A stretch of DNA of 38,045 bases, from NCBI GenBank assembly GCA_026389895.1, contig JAPLGZ010000230.1, positions 1-38,045 of the forward strand, written 5' to 3'. This stretch comes from Chloroflexota bacterium. Lineage in GTDB: Bacteria > Chloroflexota > Anaerolineae > Caldilineales > Caldilineaceae. Below the pieces are notes generated by a model. It worked only from the letters and a program-made list of their open reading frames with translations, had not been told where the DNA came from and searched no databases. Position 1 is the stretch's first letter; each line of letters begins with the position of its first letter. Made by a program: the position numbers and the translations under genes. Of this stretch, positions 24,586 through 33,701 are shown piece after piece.

Positions 24586-25206
24586 TCAGTTAGATGGCAC
24601 ACGCTTTGGCTTGAGAAGTGGTTTTAGGAGTAGCCACAGGACAACGGCAATGACGACAACACCCAATAACCACGGCCCCAGCGCACCGATCAATTGACTG
24701 ATATATTCTAGTTGATCACCAAAAATAAAACCTAGATAAACCATCGCCGATACATAAATGGCTTCGCCAATCACCACCGCTAAAAAGAAGGTGTAGACAG
24801 AATAGTCCATCATGCCACATGTCCAATTACACGGAGCTCCCAGCGGTGTAATCAGCCAGCGACTGAAGAAGACTGCCCACCAGCCCCATCGTTGGGTCGA
24901 ATCCACCGCTCGTTCAATGCTGGCCTCCCCGCCAATCAAGCGCGCCATCCGCCGGATTAGGGGGCGACCACCCCAGCGCCCGATCATATACCCCAGATGG
25001 TCACCCAGCACTGCGGCCATCAGGCAGATCACCAGCACCCACGTCATTGAAAGTAACTCTTGTTGCACCAGCGCACCCGCGGTCAAGACCACGAGCGTTG
25101 CTGGCAAGGGTAGACCAGCCGAGGCCGTCAACACAATTAGAAAAATCAATGGCAAACCGTAGACGACCAAAGAACTTAATAACAGATCGCTTAGATCAGA
25201 TAGCAT
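24586..25206 (-). CDS. DedA-family membrane protein
   Basis: A 206-residue integral membrane protein. The family stretch GLPLPATLVVLTAGALV, GDHLGYMIGRWGG (G-D-x5-GR) and FFSRWLITPLGAPCNWTCGM are DedA hallmarks. Some DedA proteins are thought to flip undecaprenyl phosphate or phosphatidylethanolamine across the membrane and affect envelope integrity. The ATG at 25206 overlaps the upstream gene by 16 bases, so translation is likely coupled. The C-terminus is a membrane segment followed by a basic tail (LKPLLKPKRVPSN). Confidence 0.9.
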   Translation of the reverse strand: MLSDLSDLLLSSLVVYGLPLIFLIVLTASAGLPLPATLVVLTAGALVQQELLSMTWVLVICLMAAVLGDHLGYMIGRWGGRPLIRRMARLIGGEASIERAVDSTQRWGWWAVFFSRWLITPLGAPCNWTCGMMDYSVYTFFLAVVIGEAIYVSAMVYLGFIFGDQLEYISQLIGALGPWLLGVVVIAVVLWLLLKPLLKPKRVPSN

Positions 25207-25646
25207 AACCCCATCCTTTTCCCGAATGCCTGCTTCGGGGTTGGCGTGGGTATGGGGGTAGGTGGCGGTGGTGGGCCGCCGGGTGGCCGGGGATAGGTAT
25301 CAACAAACTTCTGTACCTGCTCCACCAAGATATGCGGCATTAAGCCTTTTTCGCGCGCCAACCGATCCAGTGGGCGTCGATCGGGGCGCTCTGGCTGCAC
25401 ATCTAAGGCTTGATAAAGTTCTTCCGGCGGGATGTGGAATTGACGGGCAACCCGCGGAATTGTCATCCAGGGCCGCACAATCGGTTGGGTGCCTTCGCGC
25501 CACCGGACTATAACGCGATAGGCGCGTAGGCCAAAAAATATCACAAAGAACAGGCCAAACCCCAGCGTAATGAAGATCAGCAGGCGGCGGTGACGGTCAA
25601 TAAAAGAGGGTGGCGACCCATTTGTCTCGTCGGTTGGTACACTCAT
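25191..25646 (-). CDS. Small membrane protein, unknown function
   Basis: A 151-residue protein I do not recognise. One membrane segment (about residues 22-42, LLIFITLGFGLFFVIFFGL) follows a short polar N-terminus. A soluble domain then contains MTIPRVARQFHIPPEELYQAL and LDRLAREKGLMPHILVEQV, which look like a small helical or helix-turn-helix-like segment. A Pro-rich run (RPPGGPPPPPTPIPTPTP) leads to the C-terminus. The gene overlaps the start of the DedA gene by 16 bases, so the two are likely made together. A role in envelope processes with DedA is inference. Confidence 0.75.
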   Translation of the reverse strand: MSVPTDETNGSPPSFIDRHRRLLIFITLGFGLFFVIFFGLRAYRVIVRWREGTQPIVRPWMTIPRVARQFHIPPEELYQALDVQPERPDRRPLDRLAREKGLMPHILVEQVQKFVDTYPRPPGGPPPPPTPIPTPTPKQAFGKRMGLCYLI

Positions 25647-25779
25647 CAGACTCCGTTTGGTTGGAAAAAATTATTGTAGTGCCTTCGTGTGCACCATGCG
25701 TATTCGTAAAACCTGAGGCTAGTCTAGGCCAGCAGGCGCAATGAAGTTGATGCGTGCCAGCGCAAGCTTTACAAAGGAT

Positions 25780-25824
25780 AGCGCGTACAAAGCGCCACAA
25801 GCTTTGTGGCGCTTTGTACGCGCT
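25780..25824 (-). repeat. 21-bp perfect inverted repeat with a 3-nt loop, downstream of mdh
   Basis: Arms 25780-25800 and 25804-25824 (AGCGCGTACAAAGCGCCACA core) are perfect. It lies 35 bases past the mdh stop. On the minus strand the following bases (TATCCTTTG) are only weakly U-rich. A probable transcript 3'-end structure. Confidence 0.85.
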
Positions 25825-25858
25825 TATGCGGAAGCCGTTTCAGCAAAGGCTAACAGAG

Positions 25859-26842
25859 CTAGCCGAGAATATCGGTGACCGCAGCCTTTTCCTCTTCCAA
25901 TTCGGTGCTGGTGACGGCTAGCATCTGGCGGTCATAATCGCTCAACGTTAGCCCTTCCACGACACTGATTTTGCCATTCTGCACGGTGACAGGATAGCCA
26001 AAAATAACGCCTTCTGGGGCGCCATACGCGCCTGTGCTAGGAATGGCCATGCTAATCCAATCCCCTGGTGTCGTGCCACGATGCCAGGTTTGCACATGGT
26101 TGATGGCCGCATTGGCGGCACTGGCCGCGCTACTTTGCCCGCGCGCTTCGATGATGGCCGCGCCACGTTTTTGTACGGTTGAAATAAACGTCTCCTTGAT
26201 CCACGCGTCGTCATTAATCACCTGGACCGCGGGCTTGCCTTCAATTTCAGCATGATACGCATCTGGGTATTGGGTGGCGCTGTGATTACCCCAAATCGTC
26301 ACTTTTTTGACGGCGGTGACTGGCACATTGGCTTTTTGGGCTAATTGGCTGACGGCGCGATTGTGGTCCAGGCGGGTCATGGCGGTGAAACGTTCGGCTG
26401 GAATATCTGGGGCATTGCGTTGCGCAATTAAACAGTTGGTGTTGGCTGGATTGCCCACAACGAGCACACGAATATCAGAGGCTGCCCCACGGTTCAATGC
26501 CTTGCCTTGCACCGAAAAAATTGCGCCGTTGGCGTCCAATAAATCCTTGCGTTCCATGCCCTTAGAGCGGGGGCGTGCGCCGACCAAAAGCGCCCAGTTG
26601 ATGTCCTTGAACGCCGTATTGGCATCGTCGGAGAGCACCATACCCGCCAGTAGCGGGAAAGCGCAATCATCCAACTCCATCGCGACGCCTTCCAGCGCTT
26701 TCAGGGCTGGGGTAATTTCTAGCATGTGCAAAATGACCGGCTGGTCCGGCCCAAAGAGATCGCCATTGGCGATGCGATAAAGTAGGGCGTAACCAATGTT
26801 CCCGGCCGCGCCTGTTACCGCGACTCGAACAGGTGATGGCAT
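25859..26842 (-). CDS. mdh: Malate dehydrogenase
   Basis: A 327-residue NAD-dependent malate dehydrogenase. The nucleotide-binding loop is GAAGNIG (11-17). The substrate loop [13 protein letters not shown] carries the arginines that bind malate (R92, R98). D159 (TRLDHNR) and H187 (IWGNHS) form the catalytic pair. This is the longer type related to cytosolic eukaryotic and Thermus enzymes. It interconverts malate and oxaloacetate in the citric acid cycle. AGGAGG lies 5 bases before the ATG. It stands alone with its own likely 3' hairpin. Confidence 0.96.
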   Translation of the reverse strand: MPSPVRVAVTGAAGNIGYALLYRIANGDLFGPDQPVILHMLEITPALKALEGVAMELDDCAFPLLAGMVLSDDANTAFKDINWALLVGARPRSKGMERKDLLDANGAIFSVQGKALNRGAASDIRVLVVGNPANTNCLIAQRNAPDIPAERFTAMTRLDHNRAVSQLAQKANVPVTAVKKVTIWGNHSATQYPDAYHAEIEGKPAVQVINDDAWIKETFISTVQKRGAAIIEARGQSSAASAANAAINHVQTWHRGTTPGDWISMAIPSTGAYGAPEGVIFGYPVTVQNGKISVVEGLTLSDYDRQMLAVTSTELEEEKAAVTDILG

Positions 26843-27450
26843 AGTGTATCCTCCTGGTTTGTAAGGTTAGAATGAATAAAAACTGGAAAGCAGCAAGCCA
26901 GTCGGATCGTGAGTCAGTCGATCCATAAGATAGCACTATATCCTGCTCGGCTGACTCATGCCTCATCTGATTTACTGTCCGACTGTCCGACTGATATCTA
27001 AGCAAAGGAACCTGTACTGCTCTTTTATGGTTATAATTACATAAAGCTAGATTTTGACGCGTTGCACTTTGATGTACAATAACGCCACGAAAATATCCGA
27101 GCATACTAATTATAGAATACCGCTATTTGATGGAATGAGCAACGTATTCCTGTGCTGGTTGCAAAGTAATGGTTGATGCTGTCCAACCCACTTTATTTGA
27201 AACAAGCATACCTTTATAGATGGACGAACGTATATCCTCAGAGAGCGAGCAATGAAATAGCGGATCACAGGCATAAATTCTCCCTAACCGCATTTGGTTG
27301 TTACCTATCCGAAACCTTTTGACCCAGCTTGCTAAAGGGCTGTGTCAACCTTTTGCGCTTTGAGATTTATTCTTGTAACCTACATCTGCTCTCTCACCGA
27401 TATAACATTGCTGATTTCTTCCCAGTCAAAAATTTAAGGAGAATAAAAAA
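26843..27450. other. 608-base intergenic region, no gene seen
   Basis: Between divergent mdh and the FG-GAP gene. Near 26890-27000 there are short words: TGAGTCAGTCGA against TCGGCTGACTCA, CAGTCGGA against TCCGACTG, and a direct GTCCGACTGTCCGACT. Near 27319-27348 a 10-bp stem with one mismatch (TTGACCCAGC/GCTGTGTCAA) lies about 100 bases before the FG-GAP start. A weak promoter candidate, TTGACG with a 15-base spacer and TACAAT, sits near 27053-27080. Otherwise nothing recognisable. Confidence 0.5.
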
Positions 27451-29634
27451 ATGATGTTTTTGATGAAACGGCGCCCGTTAAAACAGCGTAAGCCGCTCTT
27501 CTACTTTGCGCTAATCGTCTTCCTCTTGTCCAGCTTACCCAACCCAGCCTTCTATGCACTGCCAGTGCGTGCAGAGACGAATGAGCCCGATCAGGTGGAC
27601 GCACCGAGCGCCGATGCTTCGCAGGAGATCGTCTATATCGATGCCGACGGGGTCATCCGAGTCTTAGATTGGCAAACCACTGGCGGCCCCCTGGTGGACT
27701 GGGCCAGTGATTTGGATAAGAACACCGACGGATCTGTGCACGGTAACGGATTCCGTAGCTTTGCTTTGGGTGACGTTAATAATGACGGCGATAATGAGAT
27801 CATCGGGATTCGCGGTGGCAGCTCAGATGGCGAACTCGTGGTCTACGATCCCGTCGTTGCGCCGGGGCAATCACTCAGCGTAGGGCAGAAGACGCCCAAC
27901 GGAATTCCCTGGGCTAAGCTATATGATGTAACGCTTAAGGGCAAACCAGTTCTGGTCAATGCCGGCAATTATGACGTGAATGTCCCTGGTGACGAAATTG
28001 CCTATATTTTTGAACTGAATACTGCCGATAAGAAGGATCCTTCGGATGTCCAACGCATGGTGATCCTGAAGGCGACCACCGCCACCCCCACTGGGCGCGA
28101 TTGGCAACAACATGCCGAAAAAACTTTTTCTAACAATTGGCAAACTCTCGCTTCCGGCAATTTTGACGGTACAGGCGCCGATGAACTCGTGATGGTTGAC
28201 GAGGACAGTACGGGTGGTGAACTCAACGTCTATCGCGTTGATAGTGGCATTGGACGGATCGGGCGTGCCAAAGGCAGTGACACCGCCCCCTGGAAGAACG
28301 CGACCTTTGTGCAGTGGGATGGTAGCGGGAAAAGAGAACTCGTTGCTGTACGTGACGGCAGCGGTTTGCCAAGTTTCTATGTCTGGCAATGGAACGGGGA
28401 TAATCAAGAATTCAAAGAAGTGCATAACGAGGTCTTTGATCCTGGCCCACGCTTTGTATTTGGCGCCGATATTAACGGCGACAAAAAGCAAGAAGTCTTC
28501 ATGATCCGCAACATCCCCACGAAACAGGGGCTGGCCCGCTTGATCCCGCGTGGTGAGAAGCAGAGTGATATTCCTACTGAACTAGAACAGGAACTTGATG
28601 CCGACAATGGCTACGGCGCCGGTGCGGGCGGCGATATTGATGGCGACGGCCGAGAAGAAGTGGTCCTGATCCGCAATAATAAGATGTTGGTCTTTGAACG
28701 GCCAGAAAACACCAAAGCTACTGCTTCGCGCACGGTCACAACCAATCGTCGCAGTATTGAGATTGGTGATCTAGATAAGAATGGCTTTGCCTCGGGGCCG
28801 CAATTCTGCGCTACAAAGAGCAAAATTGACGGGCAATTGCCGGTTGGCATTGTCGGGCCTTCCGTGTTCGATTTACAGTTGACCAATTGTGGTTCCACCG
28901 ACCCAACACCTTTCTCGATCACGAACTTACCTTCTTGGTTCCAAGTGTCCGCTGCGACGGGCCAAACCCCGAGCACGATCGGCTATAACTTCAATGCGCA
29001 AAGTTTGGCGCCTGGCGTCTACACGAGCACCATTACCATTGACAGCAGCGCGGCTGTGGTGAACAAGCCATTTAAAATTACGGTCTCATTGACGGTGACC
29101 GGTGCACAAGTGACGCCCAGCCCAGCGAGCGTATTGTTCAACATCTTTGGTGAATGTATCACCAACACAACCACCATTATGACCCAAACCGTCAATATGG
29201 TGGGTTCGCCGGGTGTCAAATATACGGCGGCGGTTGTCGATTCGCCTGATATGGCCGCGGCTCAGGCGGCGTTAAGTGGCCCGATCGACAGAGGATACAT
29301 TAACGACCAAGGTCAATTAGTCGTGCGCGATGCTGCTGGCCATGATGCGACGGTGGCTTCAGTTGGCCCGATGGAAGTTTCTGCCAGTGGGCTGCAAAGC
29401 GTTTGGCCTTCCGGTACAGAGTGGCTGACCGCTACCTCGAAGTCAGATATCATCCCGGATACGCTTACCTTGAATGCTAACCCTCAAGTCCACCCTGAAG
29501 AACTCTTCAAGCAAGCCTTGGTGGTCATTGTGGCGGATGCTCGGGCGGGTGTGCCGCCAGATAACATCCGGATCATTCCTGTGACGATGTTGTGTACGCG
29601 TAGCCAACTTCGGTTGCCCTACGTTGTGCGCTAA
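27451..29634 (+). CDS. Secreted FG-GAP/VCBS repeat protein
   Basis: A 727-residue exported protein. The N-terminus has basic residues, a hydrophobic stretch FYFALIVFLLSSLPNPAFYA and a likely cleavage after VRA. Residues about 50-450 contain repeated calcium-type FG-GAP motifs: DVNNDGDNEI, GTGADELV, DINGDKKQEV, DIDGDGREEV and DLDKNG, which suggests a beta-propeller. A later region (about 470-600) looks like an immunoglobulin-like or BACON-type domain (SWFQVSAATGQTPSTI). The protein ends QLRLPYVVR. Similar short LP-x-V tails are, as I recall, common on exported proteins of this phylum. AAGGAG lies 9 bases before the ATG. It is a single gene followed by a terminator. Function unknown; adhesion or surface binding is possible. 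Confidence 0.85.
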   Translation: MMFLMKRRPLKQRKPLFYFALIVFLLSSLPNPAFYALPVRAETNEPDQVDAPSADASQEIVYIDADGVIRVLDWQTTGGPLVDWASDLDKNTDGSVHGNGFRSFALGDVNNDGDNEIIGIRGGSSDGELVVYDPVVAPGQSLSVGQKTPNGIPWAKLYDVTLKGKPVLVNAGNYDVNVPGDEIAYIFELNTADKKDPSDVQRMVILKATTATPTGRDWQQHAEKTFSNNWQTLASGNFDGTGADELVMVDEDSTGGELNVYRVDSGIGRIGRAKGSDTAPWKNATFVQWDGSGKRELVAVRDGSGLPSFYVWQWNGDNQEFKEVHNEVFDPGPRFVFGADINGDKKQEVFMIRNIPTKQGLARLIPRGEKQSDIPTELEQELDADNGYGAGAGGDIDGDGREEVVLIRNNKMLVFERPENTKATASRTVTTNRRSIEIGDLDKNGFASGPQFCATKSKIDGQLPVGIVGPSVFDLQLTNCGSTDPTPFSITNLPSWFQVSAATGQTPSTIGYNFNAQSLAPGVYTSTITIDSSAAVVNKPFKITVSLTVTGAQVTPSPASVLFNIFGECITNTTTIMTQTVNMVGSPGVKYTAAVVDSPDMAAAQAALSGPIDRGYINDQGQLVVRDAAGHDATVASVGPMEVSASGLQSVWPSGTEWLTATSKSDIIPDTLTLNANPQVHPEELFKQALVVIVADARAGVPPDNIRIIPVTMLCTRSQLRLPYVVR

Positions 29635-29664
29635 GCATTCGTTGTAAAAGACGATCGATCTGGC

Positions 29665-29722
29665 TTATTTGTGGGCTTGGTCTCAAAACTTGAGGCCAAG
29701 CCCACAAATAATTTGTTTTGTT
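29665..29722 (+). terminator. Strong terminator after the FG-GAP gene
   Basis: TTATTTGTGGGCTTGG (29665-29680) pairs with CCAAGCCCACAAATAA (29696-29711) and the stem continues inward with TCTCA/TGAGG. The U-rich run ATTTGTTTTG follows. It begins about 30 bases after the stop. Confidence 0.85.
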
Positions 29723-30013
29723 GCCAGAAGCCAGCGCCAAACCAGGCTGCGCCCTTTGGCGTTTGTTGACTATCAACCGGTCAACGTGTAAGATACCACT
29801 GTATAAATATTTTGCCCATCCGGCAAGTAGCTAGCATAATGATGCATTTATGGTAGTTCACTTGGTGCTCATCCCTGGGTTGAAGATTTATTTATCTACG
29901 CAAAGTGTAGAAAGCGGCAAATGAGCCTAGGCTTTGATGCTATTTTGTACACTGCTGCTGAGTAGTGGCAATGGTATCGATCGACTTATTTGCAAATTCG
30001 GGGGATTCTAACC
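29723..30013. other. Intergenic stretch, no gene seen
   Basis: AT-rich spacer upstream of the CDP-alcohol phosphatidyltransferase. No clear promoter, structure or coding frame was recognised. Confidence 0.4.
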
Positions 30014-30649
30014 ATGTTGTCCAAATATGGGCGCCCATTTTTTGCCAGACCCCTTAGTCGCCTGGTTGAGTGGATCCGCGATACAGGGATTACACCTAAT
30101 CAGGTTACCTTTACAGGTTTTATGCTGACTGGTGTAAGTGCAATTATTCTATCCAATGGTAACTTCCGGTTGGGGGGCTGGCTACTTTTTGGTGCAGCCT
30201 TGTTTGATATGCTCGATGGGGCATTGGCACGGATTACTGACCAATCGAGCACATTTGGGGCATTTCTCGATAGTACACTGGATCGCTACAGCGAAAGTGT
30301 CACCTTTTTCGCCCTCGCCTATTTTTATTCGAGCACACCGACCGCGCGCACGGAATTAGTTTTGATTTTTGCCATATTGGTGGGTTCGTTGATGGTCAGC
30401 TATGTAAAAGCCCGTGCAGAAGCCTTAAAGGTGGAATGTAAAGCTGGTTGGCTACAACGCCCTGAGCGCCTTTTTCTGCTGATTGTGGGTTTGATCTTTG
30501 GCTGGATCGTGCCAATGCTCTGGATCTTGGCTGTGCTCACCAACTTTACGGCTTTGCAACGAATTTATGAAGTCTATTGGCGTTTACACCTGAACCGACC
30601 AGCACCCAAGAATCTCGTCAAAACTAACGATAATTCTCCAATCATCTAG
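30014..30649 (+). CDS. CDP-alcohol phosphatidyltransferase family protein
   Basis: A 211-residue membrane enzyme. The signature DG-x2-AR-x8-G-x3-D-x3-D is complete across DGALARITDQSSTFG and AFLDSTLDRYSES. About five to six membrane segments surround it. The family transfers a phosphoalcohol from CDP to form phospholipids such as phosphatidylglycerol-phosphate, phosphatidylinositol-phosphate or cardiolipin; the acceptor alcohol cannot be read. 'GITPNQVTFTGF' before the motif is typical. The start is taken as the ATG at 30014; a TTG at 29990 is in frame. Neither has a strong ribosome binding site. A long hairpin follows the gene. Confidence 0.9.
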   Translation: MLSKYGRPFFARPLSRLVEWIRDTGITPNQVTFTGFMLTGVSAIILSNGNFRLGGWLLFGAALFDMLDGALARITDQSSTFGAFLDSTLDRYSESVTFFALAYFYSSTPTARTELVLIFAILVGSLMVSYVKARAEALKVECKAGWLQRPERLFLLIVGLIFGWIVPMLWILAVLTNFTALQRIYEVYWRLHLNRPAPKNLVKTNDNSPII

Positions 30650-30695
30650 TATTTACCTTGTGCCACTTGACAGGCAAGGATCGCGAGCGTTGATC

Positions 30696-30753
30696 ACAGG
30701 CGACGGACCATAAACGACAAACGGATGTCTGTCGTTTATGGTCCGTCGCCTGT
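30696..30753. repeat. 24-bp perfect inverted repeat after the phosphatidyltransferase gene
   Basis: Arms 30696-30719 and 30730-30753 (core GGCGACGGACCATAAACGAC) are perfect around a 10-nt loop, starting about 47 bases past the stop. The plus strand then runs into T-rich text (TTGTTATTGTATTTTTTATT), so it may act as a terminator. The flanks repeat related words (TGTCTGTCG). Confidence 0.85.
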
Positions 30754-30826
30754 TGTCTGTCGCTATTGTTATTGTATTTTTTATTGTATATATTCACCGT
30801 AATTTTTTTGTCTTCTTTACGTCATC

Positions 30827-31429
30827 ATGGATAGTAGGCCTGTAACCGTTGCTCAGGATCCCGGATCAACATTGATTACGGAATATAGCGAAGACCAATT
30901 GTTGGCGACAGCCATTCAGTATGATGAGGCTGCGCTCGGCGAACTTTATGATCGGTACGAAGTTAAGATCTACAGCTATATCTTTCGTCGCACCGGCGAA
31001 CAATCGCTGGCTGAAGATCTAACAGCGCAGGTATTTTTAAAAATGCTGGAAGCAATTCGCAACCGTAAGGCTTGGAACAGCTCATTTTCTGGCTGGCTAT
31101 ACCGCATTGCCCACAATCTGGTCATCGATTATTATCGCCAACGTAGCCATCATGTGCATGTCTCGCTGGATGATGAACCATTGTTGCCTGCTGATGATCA
31201 AAACCTGGTTCAAGGTCTTGAAATGAAGCTGGATGCAGAACGTTTGCGTGCTGCAATCAGCCGTTTGACCGATGAACAGGCCGAGGTCATCAGTTTGCGC
31301 TTTCTAGAGGGCTATAGCATTAGTGAAGTGGCAGAAATGATGAACAAAACGGAAGGTTCGATCAAGGCGCTGCAGTATCGTGCCGTGGCGACGTTGCGCC
31401 AATTTTTACAATATGAAGAGCTAGATTGA
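30827..31429 (+). CDS. ECF-type RNA polymerase sigma factor
   Basis: A 200-residue sigma-70 family factor with only regions 2 and 4. Region 2 includes LYDRYEVKIYSYIFRRTG, LTAQVFLKMLEAI and WLYRIAHNLVIDYYRQR (about 35-110). Region 4 is LTDEQAEVISLRFLEGYSISEVAEMMNKTEGSIKALQYR, split here, at about 145-195, with the helix-turn-helix. It directs RNA polymerase to a small stress or envelope regulon. The start ATG has no clear ribosome binding site. The next gene, 127 bases downstream, encodes a membrane protein of the kind that usually regulates such factors. Confidence 0.93.
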   Translation: MDSRPVTVAQDPGSTLITEYSEDQLLATAIQYDEAALGELYDRYEVKIYSYIFRRTGEQSLAEDLTAQVFLKMLEAIRNRKAWNSSFSGWLYRIAHNLVIDYYRQRSHHVHVSLDDEPLLPADDQNLVQGLEMKLDAERLRAAISRLTDEQAEVISLRFLEGYSISEVAEMMNKTEGSIKALQYRAVATLRQFLQYEELD

Positions 31430-31556
31430 AAGCGATGACGCCTATCCTGATGGTCTATCCCAAGGAATAGCGGGCCTTTATTAGAAATATTTGACTGTCG
31501 TACTGTATTTTTACAATAACGGCGAATTTATTAGACGAATTTTCGAGTACGAATTT

Positions 31557-33368
31557 ATGGATAGTGGAAGTAAGTTACCGAAAAGATCAACAGAAGACAT
31601 TTTTGCCGAGGCGATCGCGCGAGTCGAAGCTGGTGAGCCGCTTGAAACTGTGGCGGCCTCCTATCCGGCTGAAGTTCAGGCGGAACTGCGCGATCTCTTG
31701 CAAATTATTGCTGTTGCTGTCCAGATTCAGCATGTGCCTGTGCCGCGCCCGGCGCTAGATCGCCGCGAAGCGCGCAAACAGGCCTTTCTGCAAACGGCTT
31801 CTCAATTGCGCGTCGAACATACGGTCGTTACGCCTGTGGTGGCGTCGTCAAATGCTGGCGCCGAACCCACTCTGGCAGAGCGTTTGCAGGCGATCTGGGC
31901 TGCTGTGCAGGCTGCCTTTACGGTGCGCACAATGCGGCTGGCTCCGATGGTCGTTGTTTTGGCCTTCATCTGCCTCAGTTCATTTAGCCTCGCGACATTT
32001 GCCCAAGAGGCTTTGCCTGGTGACATTGCTTACCCCATGAAAGAATGGATCCGTTATCAGAAGTTGAACCTTAGCTCACCGGCACAACAAGCGCAGGTGC
32101 TGCTTGAGAATGAGCGGGAATTGCAAAACGACGTCAAAAAGGTGGCAGAAAAGGTGCAGCAAACCCCCGGCGCTGATTTGAATAAAGCAGTCGTCAAAGC
32201 TAGCGGCACTCTGATCTATCATGGGGATGAAGGCCGCTATTTGATCATTGGTGGTTTACAAGTTTTGAAAAAATATCAACCAGATGCTAACCAAAACCAG
32301 AGCTTCAATGATATAGTGATCAAAGGCCAATTGGCGCCTGGTAAGCAAGTGGTTCTGGCCTATCAAATTTTGCCTATTCAGAGCAATGACGGTGACGCAC
32401 CTATTGTCCAGGGTATTGCGCTGGAGGTTTTGGAAGACGCCCCAGTATTGCCCACACCTGTGCCGAGCAATACACCTGTGCCTACCTATACCGCTGCACC
32501 GGTTAGCAATTGTGAGGTAAAACCCCTCCCTGGTTGGGTGCCCTATACTGTTCAGTCGCGTGACACGTTGTCGGCATTTGCCCAGCGCACCAACACAAGC
32601 ATATCGCGTTTAATATTGGTCAACTGTCTGGCGTCTGACGCTATTACAGAAGGGAGCATTTTATTGGCGCCACCGTTAGCGCCAACGGCAACACCCTTTG
32701 TGCCGCCAACGCCGCTGCCTACTGTAACACCTGTTGATACGGCAACAGCCATTGAAACAATCATGGCTGGTGGAACGATCACGCCGGTTGCGACGCTCGA
32801 TGCGACGGCGACGGCGGTGTTCACAACGACCGAGCCTGCGATTGAATTAACGCTGACGGCCATTGCCTCCACGCCGACACCGACAACAACGCCAACGGCG
32901 TCAGCTGTAGCCACAGAGGCAACAGCTGAACCAACAACGACGCCAACAACGCCAAGTACGCCTGACGCGACAACGACGCCAACGGCGACGGATCTTGCAA
33001 CAGCTACCCCAACCGAGGGGACCACTGCGGCGTCGGTTACACCGACAGCTTTGACGACAGAGAGCCCATCGGCCACACCAGAGCCTGGCCTGACGCCTGC
33101 ATCAGCCGATACGCCAACCTCTGTCAGCAACAGTAACACGCCAACTGCGGCAACGGAGACGGCGGTCATGGTCCCGACGCAGACTTCCGTGCCGGCGGCT
33201 ACACAAGTAGCCTTGCCAACGGCGACCTCGACACCGCTGCCGCCGCCTGCCACAGCCGCTTCAACTGAGGGCAATGCTACGAAATCCGGGGCGCAACCTA
33301 CGTCTGTCCAGCGGCCAACGGCGGTTATATTTACAGCAACGCCGATTGGTGTATCCCCTCTGCGCTAA
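31557..33368 (+). CDS. Membrane-anchored LysM protein, probable sigma-factor regulator
   Basis: A 603-residue protein. An N-terminal cytoplasmic part (1-120) starts EDIFAEAIARVEAGEPLETV with SYPAEVQAELRDLL, a pattern seen in proteins encoded next to ECF sigma factors. One membrane segment (about 127-148) is followed by ALPGDIAYPMKEW, as in DUF5667-type proteins, then a small outer domain (about 215-295). A LysM domain (about 330-371, PYTVQSRDTLSAFAQRTN) should bind peptidoglycan or related glycans. A low-complexity Thr/Pro/Ala tail ends the protein (about 375-603). Likely role: anti-sigma-like sensor linking the wall to the sigma factor; inference from order and topology. The ATG at 31557 has only a weak ribosome binding site. 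Confidence 0.82.
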   Translation: MDSGSKLPKRSTEDIFAEAIARVEAGEPLETVAASYPAEVQAELRDLLQIIAVAVQIQHVPVPRPALDRREARKQAFLQTASQLRVEHTVVTPVVASSNAGAEPTLAERLQAIWAAVQAAFTVRTMRLAPMVVVLAFICLSSFSLATFAQEALPGDIAYPMKEWIRYQKLNLSSPAQQAQVLLENERELQNDVKKVAEKVQQTPGADLNKAVVKASGTLIYHGDEGRYLIIGGLQVLKKYQPDANQNQSFNDIVIKGQLAPGKQVVLAYQILPIQSNDGDAPIVQGIALEVLEDAPVLPTPVPSNTPVPTYTAAPVSNCEVKPLPGWVPYTVQSRDTLSAFAQRTNTSISRLILVNCLASDAITEGSILLAPPLAPTATPFVPPTPLPTVTPVDTATAIETIMAGGTITPVATLDATATAVFTTTEPAIELTLTAIASTPTPTTTPTASAVATEATAEPTTTPTTPSTPDATTTPTATDLATATPTEGTTAASVTPTALTTESPSATPEPGLTPASADTPTSVSNSNTPTAATETAVMVPTQTSVPAATQVALPTATSTPLPPPATAASTEGNATKSGAQPTSVQRPTAVIFTATPIGVSPLR

Positions 33369-33432
33369 AGGTGGATGGCAAAGTTGGATTGTGGACCAAC
33401 GTTAAAATTGCTTCAAAATCTAACGATAATTT

Positions 33433-33516
33433 ACGTAGCACGATTTATATAACGCAGATTGCGCAAGCCATACGAAATTTGCCTGCGAAACAGGCTTTAT
33501 ATAAATCCTGCTACGT
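33433..33516. repeat. 20-bp near-perfect inverted repeat between the LysM gene and ffh
   Basis: Arms 33433-33452 and 33497-33516 (ACGTAGCA.GATTTATATAA) differ at one position. The 44-nt interior contains a GCCTG/CAGGC hairpin. Probably the 3' end of the LysM transcript; no U-tract. Confidence 0.75.
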
Positions 33517-33557
33517 TATTTGAAAGCAAGACACATCCGTTCTGCGCGTTTCAGTAT

Positions 33558-33586
33558 TTGACCCGAAAGCCAAGTCAAAGTACAAT
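33558..33586 (+). promoter_or_regulatory. Promoter of the ffh cluster
   Basis: TTGACC (33558-33563), a 17-base spacer and TACAAT (33581-33586), 116 bases before the ffh start. Each box has one mismatch to consensus. Confidence 0.7.
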
Positions 33587-33701
33587 ATAAATTGGTATGC
33601 GTCTGCTGGTCCGATTTTGTACGTGACCAATAGCATGGACGCATAATTTTTGTCTTTAAATCACTTTTTGATCTCACCTACCTTTCGATAAAGGTCTAAT
33701 C

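Noticed and set aside
27919-28491. 190-residue minus-strand frame
   Set aside because: It is antisense to the FG-GAP repeats; the repeat codon pattern explains the openness.
32552-33274. 240-residue Val/Gly/Ala-rich minus-strand frame
   Set aside because: It is the antisense of the Thr/Pro/Ala low-complexity tail of the LysM protein; repeated ACG/CCG codons leave the opposite frame open.
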